DNA of 64,000 nucleotides from contig NZ_FQZX01000002.1 in the NCBI RefSeq assembly GCF_900142175.1, positions 477,317-541,316 of the forward strand, in the 5' to 3' direction. This document shows positions 26,393-34,585 of this stretch, in pieces. Made by a program: the position numbers and the translations under genes. The stretch's first letter is position 1. The number at the start of each line of letters is the position of its first letter. The notes beneath the pieces are model-generated. The model was given only the letters and a program-made list of their open reading frames with translations, did no database searches and had not been told where the DNA came from. Source of the DNA: Maribacter aquivivus (GTDB lineage Bacteria > Bacteroidota > Bacteroidia > Flavobacteriales > Flavobacteriaceae).

Positions 26393-26986
26393 ATGTCAAC
26401 CAAAGCCGAAAGAACTACTGCATTTATTATTGAGACTGTCGCACCTGTATTTAATAAACACGGGTATGTAGGCACAAGTATGAGCGATTTAACCGATGCA
26501 ACTAATTTAACTAAAGGTGCGCTTTATGGTAATTTCGAAAATAAAGAGGCATTAGCATTAGCTGCCTTCCAATACAATAGAAGCTTATTACTTGCCGCCA
26601 TTGACGAGCATTTATCAATTGAAGGTAAGGCTATGGCTAAAATTGAGAATCTTATTGAGTTCTATAAAAAGTATGACATATTCACCATGAAAATGGGTGG
26701 CTGCCCTATATTAAATGTTGGCATAGATGCACAACACAATAACAAACTACTTGCTGCCGCCGCAAAGGAAACAATAAAGGATATTGAAGGAAAAATAGCC
26801 TTGGTCTTTGAAAACGGAATCAATAATGAAGAACTTAAACTACCGGTTTCTCCACTACAATTCTCAAAACAATTATTTACGATTATTCAAGGCGCCATTG
26901 CAATGGCAACGATTACAAAAGACCGTAAGTACCTACTGAATACAATAACGTATTTAGATGTATTAATTAAAAGAGAACTTAAATAA
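26393..26986 (+). CDS. TetR/AcrR-family transcriptional regulator
   Basis: 197 residues. The N-terminal HTH (about 8-55) has the family pattern TTAFIIETVAPVFNKHGYVG then MSDLTDATNLTKGALYGNF. The C-terminal helical ligand domain carries a conserved-looking Cys in KMGGCPILNVGIDAQHN, as in the YxaF/AcuR-like branch. It probably represses a transporter or detoxification gene, but no divergent target is adjacent (clpB ends upstream), so the regulon is likely elsewhere. Monocistronic. Confidence 0.9.
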   Translation: MSTKAERTTAFIIETVAPVFNKHGYVGTSMSDLTDATNLTKGALYGNFENKEALALAAFQYNRSLLLAAIDEHLSIEGKAMAKIENLIEFYKKYDIFTMKMGGCPILNVGIDAQHNNKLLAAAAKETIKDIEGKIALVFENGINNEELKLPVSPLQFSKQLFTIIQGAIAMATITKDRKYLLNTITYLDVLIKRELK

Positions 26987-27045
26987 ATCTTTCTCTTACA
27001 CTTTAGTGTATTCTAAACGAACACATTAGATAATAGTAAAATTTA

Positions 27046-28683
27046 CTACTCCCCCGTTACCCTGAATATCCAGATTTTATCAGTGTATTTGCCTCCTAAT
27101 TTAGAGTCTCTAGCTTCTCTAGCATCTTTAATGAAGTTGTATTTAGCTAGATAAACATAATTATATTTATTCTTTTGTCTAAAGAATGATTTGGCATTGA
27201 TTCCTTTTTTCTGCATATCTGCCAAGAAAGCGTCTAAATACTTCTTAGTGCCAAATACATTGGCTATTAAGTAATAACCAGGCTCTAAAGAACCTTCTTT
27301 GGTTACTTCTTCATACTTCTCACCAGCTTTAACCTTTACAACTTCATTTCGCATTGCTAAAGCTTCGCTTTGCGCAATTGAATCTTGTCTTTGTTGTTGA
27401 GCCAATGCTACAGCTGCTGCTTCTTTTTTCATAACCGCCGCTATAGAATCTTGTTGTCTTTGTTGTTTTAAAGCATTTGCAGAAGCTAATGCTTGTGCCG
27501 ATCTTGCACTTTCTACAGAATCACTTTTTCTTCTGATATCTCTTTTTGATTCCTTTACTACTAAATCAGATTTTCTTGAAGCGGTCTGAATTGAATCTTT
27601 TAATCTATTGCTTTCAATAAGTGCTAAACGCTCTTGCTTTTTAGATTCACGCTTCAGTGCCAACTTTTCAGCCTTTGTTAATTCATTAGACAATACTTCT
27701 TTCTCCTCTTGCTTAACAAGTGAATCTTCTTTTTGCTTTTCCTCTCCGGCAATTAATTGTTCTTCGAGTTTTTCTTCAGGTGTTTGAAGCGTACCTAACT
27801 TATATGATGTTACCAATTCGAAAGAAGGATCTTGTCCCTTTAAATCTGAACTAGTACCCACTTCAATTAACGCACCAAAAGAGAATCGCTTAAAGAAACG
27901 ACCTCCAACACCTCCTGAAAATCCGTAAAAGCTATTATAACCTGCTTGTGCCCAATATTTATTTGTCGTTAACAATGTAGTCAACCCTACTTGGTTATCT
28001 AAACCTGGTATCGTCTTATAATACAACATAGGTCTTAAAACAGAACTATCATCCGTACTTAAAACGTCAACAGGAAAATCATAGCTTACCAAAGCCTGAA
28101 ACATTCTATCATCAGGACTAGAATTACGCTCATTAGAAGTGAAATTATAATCGAATAAGTTTTCTGATACTAGACCAATATTAAATCTATCAATACTCAA
28201 ATTAACTCCTGGTGCCATTTGCAGAATAAAATCATTCTCCGCAGTAGTCTGTAATGGGTTAGGTATAAAAAAGCGATCATCTGCTAACTTCTGCTGAAAT
28301 GCAAACACATTTAAACCAACACCTAAAATAACACCTTCACTCAATTCTATGGTATGAGCATAGTTAAGAGCTGCACCGGTATTCAAGAAAATTCCTGTAT
28401 TGTGTTGAAAAAAACCAACACCGGCAGCTGAAACATCATTAAGTCTTGTTGTGTAATTTAAAAATAACGAGGTTGGGTCACCATCATAAGATTGCCATTG
28501 CCATCTAGCCCACAAAGCTACTGAAGAAGGATTATTGCGATTTAAACTATAAGCAGGGTTTATTAAGCTCCCGTTATACTCCGTGAGGTTTTGTTGCCTA
28601 AAATCAGTAGGTAAAACGACTTCCTGAGCCTTAAGACCTAGAACTACAAATCCGATAAGAAGCGCCCCACAAAAATTTTTCAT
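27046..28683 (-). CDS. PorP/SprF-family outer-membrane protein with C-terminal SPOR-like domain
   Basis: 545 residues from the ATG at 28683; the frame two codons further upstream begins at a weaker TTG. A signal peptide ends at KAQ. Residues about 25-270 form the PorP/SprF beta-barrel (NPAYSLNRNNPSSVALWARW; GVGFFQHNTGIFL; AQAGYNSFYGFSGGVGGRFF), a family linked to type IX secretion and gliding. A ~190-residue Lys/Glu/Gln-rich, coiled-coil-like linker with repeats such as QRQQDSIA follows. The last ~80 residues (GYYLIANVFGTKKYLDAFL; YVYLAKY) look like a peptidoglycan-binding SPOR-type fold. No large adhesin partner gene is adjacent. Confidence 0.85.
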   Translation of the reverse strand: MKNFCGALLIGFVVLGLKAQEVVLPTDFRQQNLTEYNGSLINPAYSLNRNNPSSVALWARWQWQSYDGDPTSLFLNYTTRLNDVSAAGVGFFQHNTGIFLNTGAALNYAHTIELSEGVILGVGLNVFAFQQKLADDRFFIPNPLQTTAENDFILQMAPGVNLSIDRFNIGLVSENLFDYNFTSNERNSSPDDRMFQALVSYDFPVDVLSTDDSSVLRPMLYYKTIPGLDNQVGLTTLLTTNKYWAQAGYNSFYGFSGGVGGRFFKRFSFGALIEVGTSSDLKGQDPSFELVTSYKLGTLQTPEEKLEEQLIAGEEKQKEDSLVKQEEKEVLSNELTKAEKLALKRESKKQERLALIESNRLKDSIQTASRKSDLVVKESKRDIRRKSDSVESARSAQALASANALKQQRQQDSIAAVMKKEAAAVALAQQQRQDSIAQSEALAMRNEVVKVKAGEKYEEVTKEGSLEPGYYLIANVFGTKKYLDAFLADMQKKGINAKSFFRQKNKYNYVYLAKYNFIKDAREARDSKLGGKYTDKIWIFRVTGE

Positions 28684-28767
28684 ATGCAAAAAAACAAAAA
28701 ATAGACTATTTATAGTACTATTTTGAAGTAATTTTAGTTATTAATTTAATACACCAAACATAATTCC

Positions 28768-29310
28768 ATGAAAGCATTCAAAATTGTTCTTTTTATTTTG
28801 CTAGCAATCAATCTTTCTTGCAAAGATGAACCAGTAATTGATAAATCCCAAGAACAAACTTCAATTTCCACTTTTTACCTTATAAGACATGCCGAAAAGG
28901 ACAGAAGTAATCCTGATGATGTTGACCCAGAGTTAAACCAAAAAGGACTAGGTAGAGCTATGCATTGGGCAGAAATTCTTGCTGATACAGAATTAAACGC
29001 TATTTATTCTACTGACTATAATAGAACTGCAATGACTGCTGCACCAACATCTGTGAAGCAAAATATCGATGTTCAATATTATGACCCTAGCACGATTGAT
29101 ATTGCTCAATTTAAAACAGACAATTTAAATAATAAAGTTTTAGTTGTTGGTCACAGTAACACCACACCTGAGTTTGTCAATAAATTAATTGATGAGCAAA
29201 AGTATTTTGATATCGATGATAGCGAGAACGGAACTCTATTTATTGTTAAAATCATTAATGGTACACCTTCTGTAGAAAAACTTATTTTCAATTGTAACTG
29301 TCCCGATTAA
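28768..29310 (+). CDS. Histidine phosphatase family lipoprotein (SixA/phosphoglycerate mutase-like)
   Basis: 180 residues. Lipoprotein signal (INLSCKD, Cys18). The branch-1 histidine phosphatase core is complete: RHAEK (catalytic His and Arg near the N-terminus), a downstream Arg in STDYNRTAMTA, and the second catalytic His in VVGHSNTTPEF. Its envelope location sets it apart from cytoplasmic SixA and phosphoglycerate mutase. The substrate is unknown, perhaps extracytoplasmic phosphate esters. Monocistronic, divergent from the PorP/SprF-like gene and 80 bases before smpB. Confidence 0.88.
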   Translation: MKAFKIVLFILLAINLSCKDEPVIDKSQEQTSISTFYLIRHAEKDRSNPDDVDPELNQKGLGRAMHWAEILADTELNAIYSTDYNRTAMTAAPTSVKQNIDVQYYDPSTIDIAQFKTDNLNNKVLVVGHSNTTPEFVNKLIDEQKYFDIDDSENGTLFIVKIINGTPSVEKLIFNCNCPD

Positions 29311-29376
29311 TATTTCCATCTTTTAATAACAACAGCAATTAGCTCTAAAAGGCTAAGACATTCTTTTAATTGTTCT

Positions 29377-29384
29377 TACTTTTG
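29377..29384 (+). promoter_or_regulatory. Flavobacterial -10 box for smpB
   Basis: TACTTTTG, exact TAnnTTTG, 6 bases before ATG 29391. It overlaps the longer frame from 29370, so it fixes the smpB start at 29391 and implies a very short or absent leader. Confidence 0.6.
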
Positions 29385-29390
29385 TCTAAG

Positions 29391-29852
29391 ATGCAGAATA
29401 CAATAAACATTAAGAATAAAAGAGCTCGTTTTGAATATGAGCTTTTAGATAAATTTACCGCAGGTATCGTTCTTGCAGGCACCGAGATTAAGGCTATACG
29501 AGAAGGTAGAGCTTCTATCTCAGAGAGTTTTTGTGAGTTCAACGATAGAGAAGAGCTATTTGTTATTAATATGCAAATAGATGAGTATTCTCATGCATCT
29601 CATTTTAACCATAAACCTAAAGCAGAGCGTAAATTACTTTTACAAAAAAGAGAGCTTAAAAAACTCAGCAAAGAAGTAAACACATCTGGCTTAACGATTG
29701 TACCACTTCGTGTATTTGTTAACGAAAGAGGTTTTGCAAAAATGCAGATTGCATTAGCAAAGGGTAAAAAGCTTTACGATAAAAGAGAGTCTATTAAAGA
29801 TCGTGACAACAAGAGAGATCTTGATCGTATTAAAAAGAATTTCAATAATTAA
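29391..29852 (+). CDS. smpB: SsrA-binding protein SmpB
   Basis: 153 residues. It binds tmRNA and brings it to stalled ribosomes for trans-translation. The start MQNTINIKNKRARFEYELL is the conserved N-terminus. GIVLAGTEIKAIREGRASISES is the SmpB signature, and the C-terminal basic tail (LYDKRESIKDRDNKRDLDRIKK) is the part that enters the decoding site. The longer frame upstream is excluded by the promoter box. tmRNA itself is not in the window. Its 3' end overlaps the convergent pcm stop by 4 bases. Confidence 0.96.
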   Translation: MQNTINIKNKRARFEYELLDKFTAGIVLAGTEIKAIREGRASISESFCEFNDREELFVINMQIDEYSHASHFNHKPKAERKLLLQKRELKKLSKEVNTSGLTIVPLRVFVNERGFAKMQIALAKGKKLYDKRESIKDRDNKRDLDRIKKNFNN

Positions 29853-30490
29853 TTTTTATTTTCTAGCAAAGGCACAAATCTAAAAGAACCGTATTCGGTT
29901 TTAGAGAATTCTTTTTCTGTGGTTCTAACGAATAATGTCATTATCTGTTCTTCAAAACCAATAGGTATTACTAACCTACCCCCTACTTTTAATTGAGCTA
30001 ATAATGCTTTTGGTACTGCTGGCGCACCGGCAGTTACTATTATACGATCAAAAGGTGCTTCTTTTGGTAAGCCTTTATAACCATCTCCAAATATTACTTG
30101 CTTAGGTCTATAACCCATCTTCTTAAAAAAGAGATTCGTTTTCTTAAATAGCTCTAACTGTCTTTCAACAGTATACACTTTAACCTTTAGTTTCAAAAGA
30201 ACGGCAGTTTGATACCCACTACCCGTACCAATTTCCAAAACCTTTTGTCCAGGTTCTATTTCTAGTAATTCCGTTTGAAAAGCAACGGTGTATGGATGCG
30301 AAATTGTTTGGTTTGCAGCAATAGGAAACGCTTTGTTTTGATAGGCATGCCCCTCAAAACTACTGTCAATAAATAAATGTCTAGGTATCTCTCTAACGGC
30401 ATCTAGCACTTTTTTATCAGCTATTCCTTTGTCTATCAATACTTGCGCTAAATGGTTGCGCATTCCCCTGTGTTTTAAGGTATCTTTCAA
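29849..30490 (-). CDS. pcm: Protein-L-isoaspartate O-methyltransferase
   Basis: 213 residues. It methylates isoaspartyl residues with SAM so that damaged proteins can be repaired. The SAM motif I is VLEIGTGSGYQTAVL. The conserved pre-motif AFPIAANQTISHPYTVA and the post-motif FDRIIVTAGAPAVP are also present. I keep the TTG start (MKDTLKHRGMRNHL) because it restores the usual N-terminus and lies ~13 bases after the predicted transcription start; ATG 30463 is the alternative. Confidence 0.93.
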   Translation of the reverse strand: MKDTLKHRGMRNHLAQVLIDKGIADKKVLDAVREIPRHLFIDSSFEGHAYQNKAFPIAANQTISHPYTVAFQTELLEIEPGQKVLEIGTGSGYQTAVLLKLKVKVYTVERQLELFKKTNLFFKKMGYRPKQVIFGDGYKGLPKEAPFDRIIVTAGAPAVPKALLAQLKVGGRLVIPIGFEEQIMTLFVRTTEKEFSKTEYGSFRFVPLLENKN

Positions 30491-30509
30491 TGGTAGTCGG
30501 TTTGTCCTT

Positions 30510-30517
30510 CAAAGTTA
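30510..30517 (-). promoter_or_regulatory. Flavobacterial -10 box for pcm
   Basis: TAACTTTG on the minus strand, exact TAnnTTTG, 19 bases before the TTG start of pcm. Confidence 0.55.
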
Positions 30518-30613
30518 ACAAAGTTCTTCAAACGACGGAAGAAGCAACGAAAACTAATCTTTATTTTTTATAAAATTGAAATACCGCATAGGATAAAAGT
30601 ACCTAACTATGCG

Positions 30614-30621
30614 TATTTTTG
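30614..30621 (+). promoter_or_regulatory. Flavobacterial -10 box for the 30.6-36.8 kb operon
   Basis: TATTTTTG, exact TAnnTTTG, 15 bases before ATG 30637. It overlaps the TTG at 30619, ruling that out as start of the first gene. Confidence 0.6.
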
Positions 30622-30636
30622 GAGAAAACGAAACAA

Positions 30637-31611
30637 ATGCTAAAAGTTGGTGTTTTGGGAGCTGGGCATCTAGGTAAAATCCACCTTAGACTTCTAAACG
30701 AATCTAAAAAATATGAACTAATAGGGTTTCACGATGCCGATAGTTCAAACGGAGAAAAAGTAAGTTCAGAGTTCGGGTATACATATTTCAAAAAACTCGA
30801 TGATTTAATTGATGCCGTTGATGTTGTTGATATTGTAACTCCTACTCTTTCACATTACGATTGTGCAAAAAAGGCTATTGAAAAAAGTAAGCATATTTTC
30901 ATCGAAAAACCCATCACTCATACTATAGAAGAAGCTAATTCACTTCTCGCCTTAGAAAAAGAATATGGCGTAAAAGGACAAGTCGGACATGTAGAACGCT
31001 TTAACCCTGCTTTTACTTCTGTAAAAGACGCTATCAATGAACCAATGTTCATTGAAGCACATAGATTGGCTGAATTTAACCCTAGAGGTACTGATGTGCC
31101 TGTAGTTTTAGATTTAATGATTCATGATATCGATGCCATTTTAAGTGTTGTAAATTCTGAAGTTATACAGGTTAATGCTAGCGGAGTATCTGTTATTAGT
31201 CAATCGCCAGATATTGCAAATGCTAGATTAGAGTTTGCAAACGGTTGTGTAGCAAATTTAACTGCAAGTAGAATTTCTTTAAAAAACATGAGAAAATCGC
31301 GCTTCTTTCAAAAGGACGCCTACATATCGGTAGATTTTCTAGAAAAGAAAGTCGAAGTTGTAAAAATGAAAGATGCCCCAGAAGAACCAGGAGATTTCGA
31401 CATGATTCTGCAAAATGCGGAAGGTATCAAAAAGCAAATTTATTTTGAGAATCCATCAATTGAGACCAATAATGCCATTTTAGACGAGCTCGAATCTTTT
31501 GCCGAGGCAATAAACAATGATACAACCCCAGTAGTAAGTTTAAAGCAAGGTACACAAGCACTAAAAGTTGCTTTACAAATAATTGCAGAATTTAATCCAA
31601 AGAAAATATGA
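30637..31611 (+). CDS. Gfo/Idh/MocA-family oxidoreductase
   Basis: 324 residues from ATG 30637 (a TTG 6 codons upstream lies in the promoter). Rossmann motif GAGHLGKIH (about 8-16), the family hallmark EKP in IFIEKPITHT (about 89-98), and VGHVERFNPAF and HDIDAIL in the C-terminal substrate domain. These NAD(P)-dependent enzymes oxidise or reduce sugars, inositols or related compounds; bilin- and sugar-type members look alike, so the substrate is left open. Its stop overlaps the ATG of the next gene by 4 bases, so the two are translationally coupled. Confidence 0.9.
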   Translation: MLKVGVLGAGHLGKIHLRLLNESKKYELIGFHDADSSNGEKVSSEFGYTYFKKLDDLIDAVDVVDIVTPTLSHYDCAKKAIEKSKHIFIEKPITHTIEEANSLLALEKEYGVKGQVGHVERFNPAFTSVKDAINEPMFIEAHRLAEFNPRGTDVPVVLDLMIHDIDAILSVVNSEVIQVNASGVSVISQSPDIANARLEFANGCVANLTASRISLKNMRKSRFFQKDAYISVDFLEKKVEVVKMKDAPEEPGDFDMILQNAEGIKKQIYFENPSIETNNAILDELESFAEAINNDTTPVVSLKQGTQALKVALQIIAEFNPKKI

Positions 31612-32498
31612 ATACAATAGCAGTTATAGGCGCAGGTACAATGGGCAACGGTATTGCCCACGTATTTGCTCAAAACGGATTTCAGGTTCACTTAATTGAT
31701 GTTTCTAAAGAAGCCTTAGATAGAGGTCTAGCAACCATAGCAAAGAATTTGGACAGAATGGTTACTAAAGAAAAAATAACTATTTCTGATAAAGAAAATA
31801 CTCTAGCGAACATCAAATCTTTTACAGAATTGAAAGCGGGTGTTTCAAAAGTTGATCTTGCAATCGAAGCTGCCACTGAAAATGTAACAATCAAACTGAA
31901 AATTTTTAAAGAGCTTGATGATGTTTGTGATCCAAATACCATTTTAGCCTCAAATACTTCTTCTATTTCCATAACTCAAATAGCTGCTGCAACTAGTAGA
32001 CCTGAAAAAGTTATTGGAATGCATTTTATGAATCCTGTTCCGATTATGAAATTGGTAGAGATTATTAGAGGTTACAGTACTTCTAATGAGACTACAACTG
32101 CTATTATGGAGCTTTCTAAAAAATTAGGCAAGACTCCGACCGAAGTTAATGACTACCCTGGTTTCGTAGCAAATAGAATTTTAATGCCAATGATCAACGA
32201 GGCAATTGAAACTTTACACCATGGTGTTGCTGGTGTAGAAGAAATAGATACAGTAATGAAATTGGGTATGGCACACCCCATGGGGCCGTTACAACTAGCA
32301 GATTTTATAGGATTAGATGTTTGTCTTTCTATCTTAAATGTAATGCATGACGGATTCAAAAATCCAAAATATGCACCATCTCCTTTACTTGTAAATATGG
32401 TTATGGCAGGAAAAAAAGGAGTGAAATCTGGAGAAGGATTTTATGATTACGCTGAAAATAGAAAAGCTGAAGTAGTATCAAGCCAATTTACAAACTAG
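31608..32498 (+). CDS. 3-hydroxybutyryl-CoA dehydrogenase
   Basis: 296 residues. Oxidises (S)-3-hydroxyacyl-CoA with NAD+ in fatty-acid or butanoate metabolism. NAD motif GAGTMGNGIAHVFAQNG at the N-terminus. ASNTSSISITQIA and GMHFMNPVPIMKLVEII carry the catalytic Ser/His, and the C-terminal 3HCDH domain begins at DYPGFVANRILMP. The length is that of the single-function enzyme (Hbd/PaaH), not the fused FadB. Its ATG overlaps the preceding stop, and YggS follows after 24 bases. Confidence 0.94.
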   Translation: MNTIAVIGAGTMGNGIAHVFAQNGFQVHLIDVSKEALDRGLATIAKNLDRMVTKEKITISDKENTLANIKSFTELKAGVSKVDLAIEAATENVTIKLKIFKELDDVCDPNTILASNTSSISITQIAAATSRPEKVIGMHFMNPVPIMKLVEIIRGYSTSNETTTAIMELSKKLGKTPTEVNDYPGFVANRILMPMINEAIETLHHGVAGVEEIDTVMKLGMAHPMGPLQLADFIGLDVCLSILNVMHDGFKNPKYAPSPLLVNMVMAGKKGVKSGEGFYDYAENRKAEVVSSQFTN

Positions 32499-32522
32499 AA
32501 GCATCTAAGAATTCATAGTTAT

Positions 32523-33176
32523 ATGTCTATAAAAGAAAATCTATTAGCTATTAAAAAGAACATTCCAGACACTGTAACTTTGGTTGCAGTATCGAAAACG
32601 AAACCCATGTCATACATTCAAGAAGCGTATGATGAGGGACAACGAGTTTTTGGGGAAAATAGAGTTCAAGAAATGACTGAAAAGTGGGAGAATATGCCAA
32701 AAGATATTGAATGGCACATGATCGGACACTTACAACGCAACAAGGTCAAATATATGGCTGAATACGTTTCTTTGGTACATGGTGTTGATAGCCCTAGATT
32801 ATTGGCAGAAATAAACAAACAAGCGGAAAAACACAATAGAGTTATTTCATGTTTATTACAAGTACACATTGCAGAAGAGGACACTAAATTCGGGTTTAAC
32901 GAAGAAGAGCTACTTGATTTAGTAGCTAACGAAGAATTTAAAGCTTTTAAAAATGTAAAAATTGTGGGGTTAATGGGCATGGCTACCTTTACCGAAAACA
33001 TGGACCAAGTACGTAGAGAATTTGCTAGTCTTAAATCACTCTTCACAAAACTTAAAAGTAATTATGCTGATTTCACTACCCTTTCTATGGGTATGAGCGG
33101 TGATTACAACATCGCAATTGAAGAAGGTAGCACAATGGTACGTATAGGAAGTAGTATCTTTGGGTCTAGAAATTAA
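32523..33176 (+). CDS. YggS-family pyridoxal-phosphate homeostasis protein
   Basis: 217 residues, a single TIM-barrel alanine-racemase N-terminal fold. The PLP Lys is in LVAVSKTKP near 25. FGENRVQE, EWHMIGHLQRNKVKY and the C-terminal LSMGMSGDYNIAIEEGSTMVRIGSSIFG are signatures of the family. It carries free PLP and keeps vitamin B6 pools balanced rather than catalysing a reaction. Third gene of the operon. Confidence 0.95.
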   Translation: MSIKENLLAIKKNIPDTVTLVAVSKTKPMSYIQEAYDEGQRVFGENRVQEMTEKWENMPKDIEWHMIGHLQRNKVKYMAEYVSLVHGVDSPRLLAEINKQAEKHNRVISCLLQVHIAEEDTKFGFNEEELLDLVANEEFKAFKNVKIVGLMGMATFTENMDQVRREFASLKSLFTKLKSNYADFTTLSMGMSGDYNIAIEEGSTMVRIGSSIFGSRN

Positions 33177-33216
33177 TATCTAAAACCTTACCACCCCATA
33201 AATTATATTATAATAC

Positions 33217-34584
33217 ATGTACGCAATTTTAGATATTGAAACTACTGGAGGAAAATTCAATGAAGAGGGAATCACTGAAATTGCTATTCACAAATTTGAT
33301 GGTCAAAAAGTAGTTGACAAATTTATAAGCCTGGTAAATCCTGAAAGGGAAATACAACCATTTGTTGTTAAACTTACTGGCATCAACAGTAAAATGCTAA
33401 GAACGGCACCTAAATTTTACGAGGTAGCTAAGCGCATTATCGAAATTACAGAAGATACTGTTATTGTAGCCCACAATGCTCAGTTCGATTATAGAATTTT
33501 GAGAACAGAATTTAGGCGATTAGGTTATAATTTTGAACGCAAAACCCTTTGTACCGTAGACCTTTCTAAATTATTATTACCCGATGCAGAATCTTATAGT
33601 TTAGGCAAACTAGTTAGATCATTAGGCATACCAGTAAGTGATCGCCATAGGGCTAATGGTGATGCCTTGGCAACAATAAAACTCTTTAAACTTTTACTTG
33701 CCAAAGACTCTGAAAAAATTATCATAAAGGATACTATCAGAAAAGAAACTCAAGGTGAGCTCTCTGAAAAACAATTAGATATTGTAAGAGATTTACCTAA
33801 TAAAACGGGCGTCTTCTATATGCATAATAAGGATGGAGACATTATTCACCTTAGCAAATCTAGCGATATAAAAAAGAGGGTCAACCAGATTTTTACCAAG
33901 ACCAATGATAAATCTAGAAAGCTAACCAAAGACACTAAAAAAGTTACTTTCGAACTTACAGGAAATGAACTTGTTGCGATATTAAAAGAGCATGAAGAGC
34001 TATTAAAGCTTAGACCTAAGTATAGTACCATTCCTAAAAAAAGAATGTATAGTCACGCTATTTGCAAGAGCGTTAACGAAAATGGTTATTTCTCTTTAGA
34101 TATTAAACCTTATAGAGAATGTAAAGAGCCACTAGGGCTTTTTAACGGAGTATTCAGTGCCAAGAATTATTTGTATAAAATTACGAAAGAGTTTGACTTA
34201 TGTGAGAAAGTAAACGGTATTAGTGAAGCTCGTAACAATTGCTCGGGCTATGATGAAGGCAATTGCAAAGGTGCATGTATAAATAAAGAAGATGTCGAAG
34301 AATACAATAAACGTGTTATTGCTGCAACTACTAAAAATAACATTAACGGCAAGAATGTTGTGGTGGTAGATAAGGGACGAGAAATTGGAGAACAAAGTGC
34401 TATTTTAATAAAAAATGGCTCTTTAGTCGGATTCGGATTCTATGATCTTAACTATCAAATAAATAATATTCATATCTTAGAAAGTATTATAACCCCTATG
34501 AATGGTACTAGAGATGCTAATTATCTTATTGAATCTTATTTAAGAAAGAAGAGAGTACTTAAAATAATAGAAATAAACGATTAG
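33217..34584 (+). CDS. DEDDh 3'-5' exonuclease fused to a degenerate GIY-YIG (UvrC-like) domain
   Basis: 455 residues. Residues 1-165 are a DnaQ-type exonuclease with all DEDDh residues visible: D6 and E8 (LDIETTG), D91 (HNAQFD), H144 and D149 (HRANGD). Residues about 192-280 align with the GIY-YIG nuclease of UvrC/Cho, but the first motif is GVF (198-200) and the second, normally YVG, is HLS (211-213); Arg221 remains. The C-terminal third keeps the Cys-rich CSGYDEGNCKGAC segment of the family. It is probably an exonuclease in DNA repair, with the second nuclease impaired. It follows YggS by 40 bases. Confidence 0.87.
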   Translation: MYAILDIETTGGKFNEEGITEIAIHKFDGQKVVDKFISLVNPEREIQPFVVKLTGINSKMLRTAPKFYEVAKRIIEITEDTVIVAHNAQFDYRILRTEFRRLGYNFERKTLCTVDLSKLLLPDAESYSLGKLVRSLGIPVSDRHRANGDALATIKLFKLLLAKDSEKIIIKDTIRKETQGELSEKQLDIVRDLPNKTGVFYMHNKDGDIIHLSKSSDIKKRVNQIFTKTNDKSRKLTKDTKKVTFELTGNELVAILKEHEELLKLRPKYSTIPKKRMYSHAICKSVNENGYFSLDIKPYRECKEPLGLFNGVFSAKNYLYKITKEFDLCEKVNGISEARNNCSGYDEGNCKGACINKEDVEEYNKRVIAATTKNNINGKNVVVVDKGREIGEQSAILIKNGSLVGFGFYDLNYQINNIHILESIITPMNGTRDANYLIESYLRKKRVLKIIEIND

Positions 34585-34585
34585 T

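Noticed and set aside
26997..27048. Small palindromes TACACT/AGTGTA and TAGTAAA/TTTACTA between the TetR and PorP genes
   Set aside because: Short A+T-rich arms without a T-run, and expected by chance in such sequence. Not strong enough for a terminator call.
29311..29390. tmRNA next to smpB
   Set aside because: The 80-base gap is too short and has no tRNA-like ends or tag reading frame.
30619..30636. TTG 30619 as start of the Gfo/Idh/MocA gene
   Set aside because: It sits within the TATTTTTG promoter box. ATG 30637 begins the conserved Rossmann strand.
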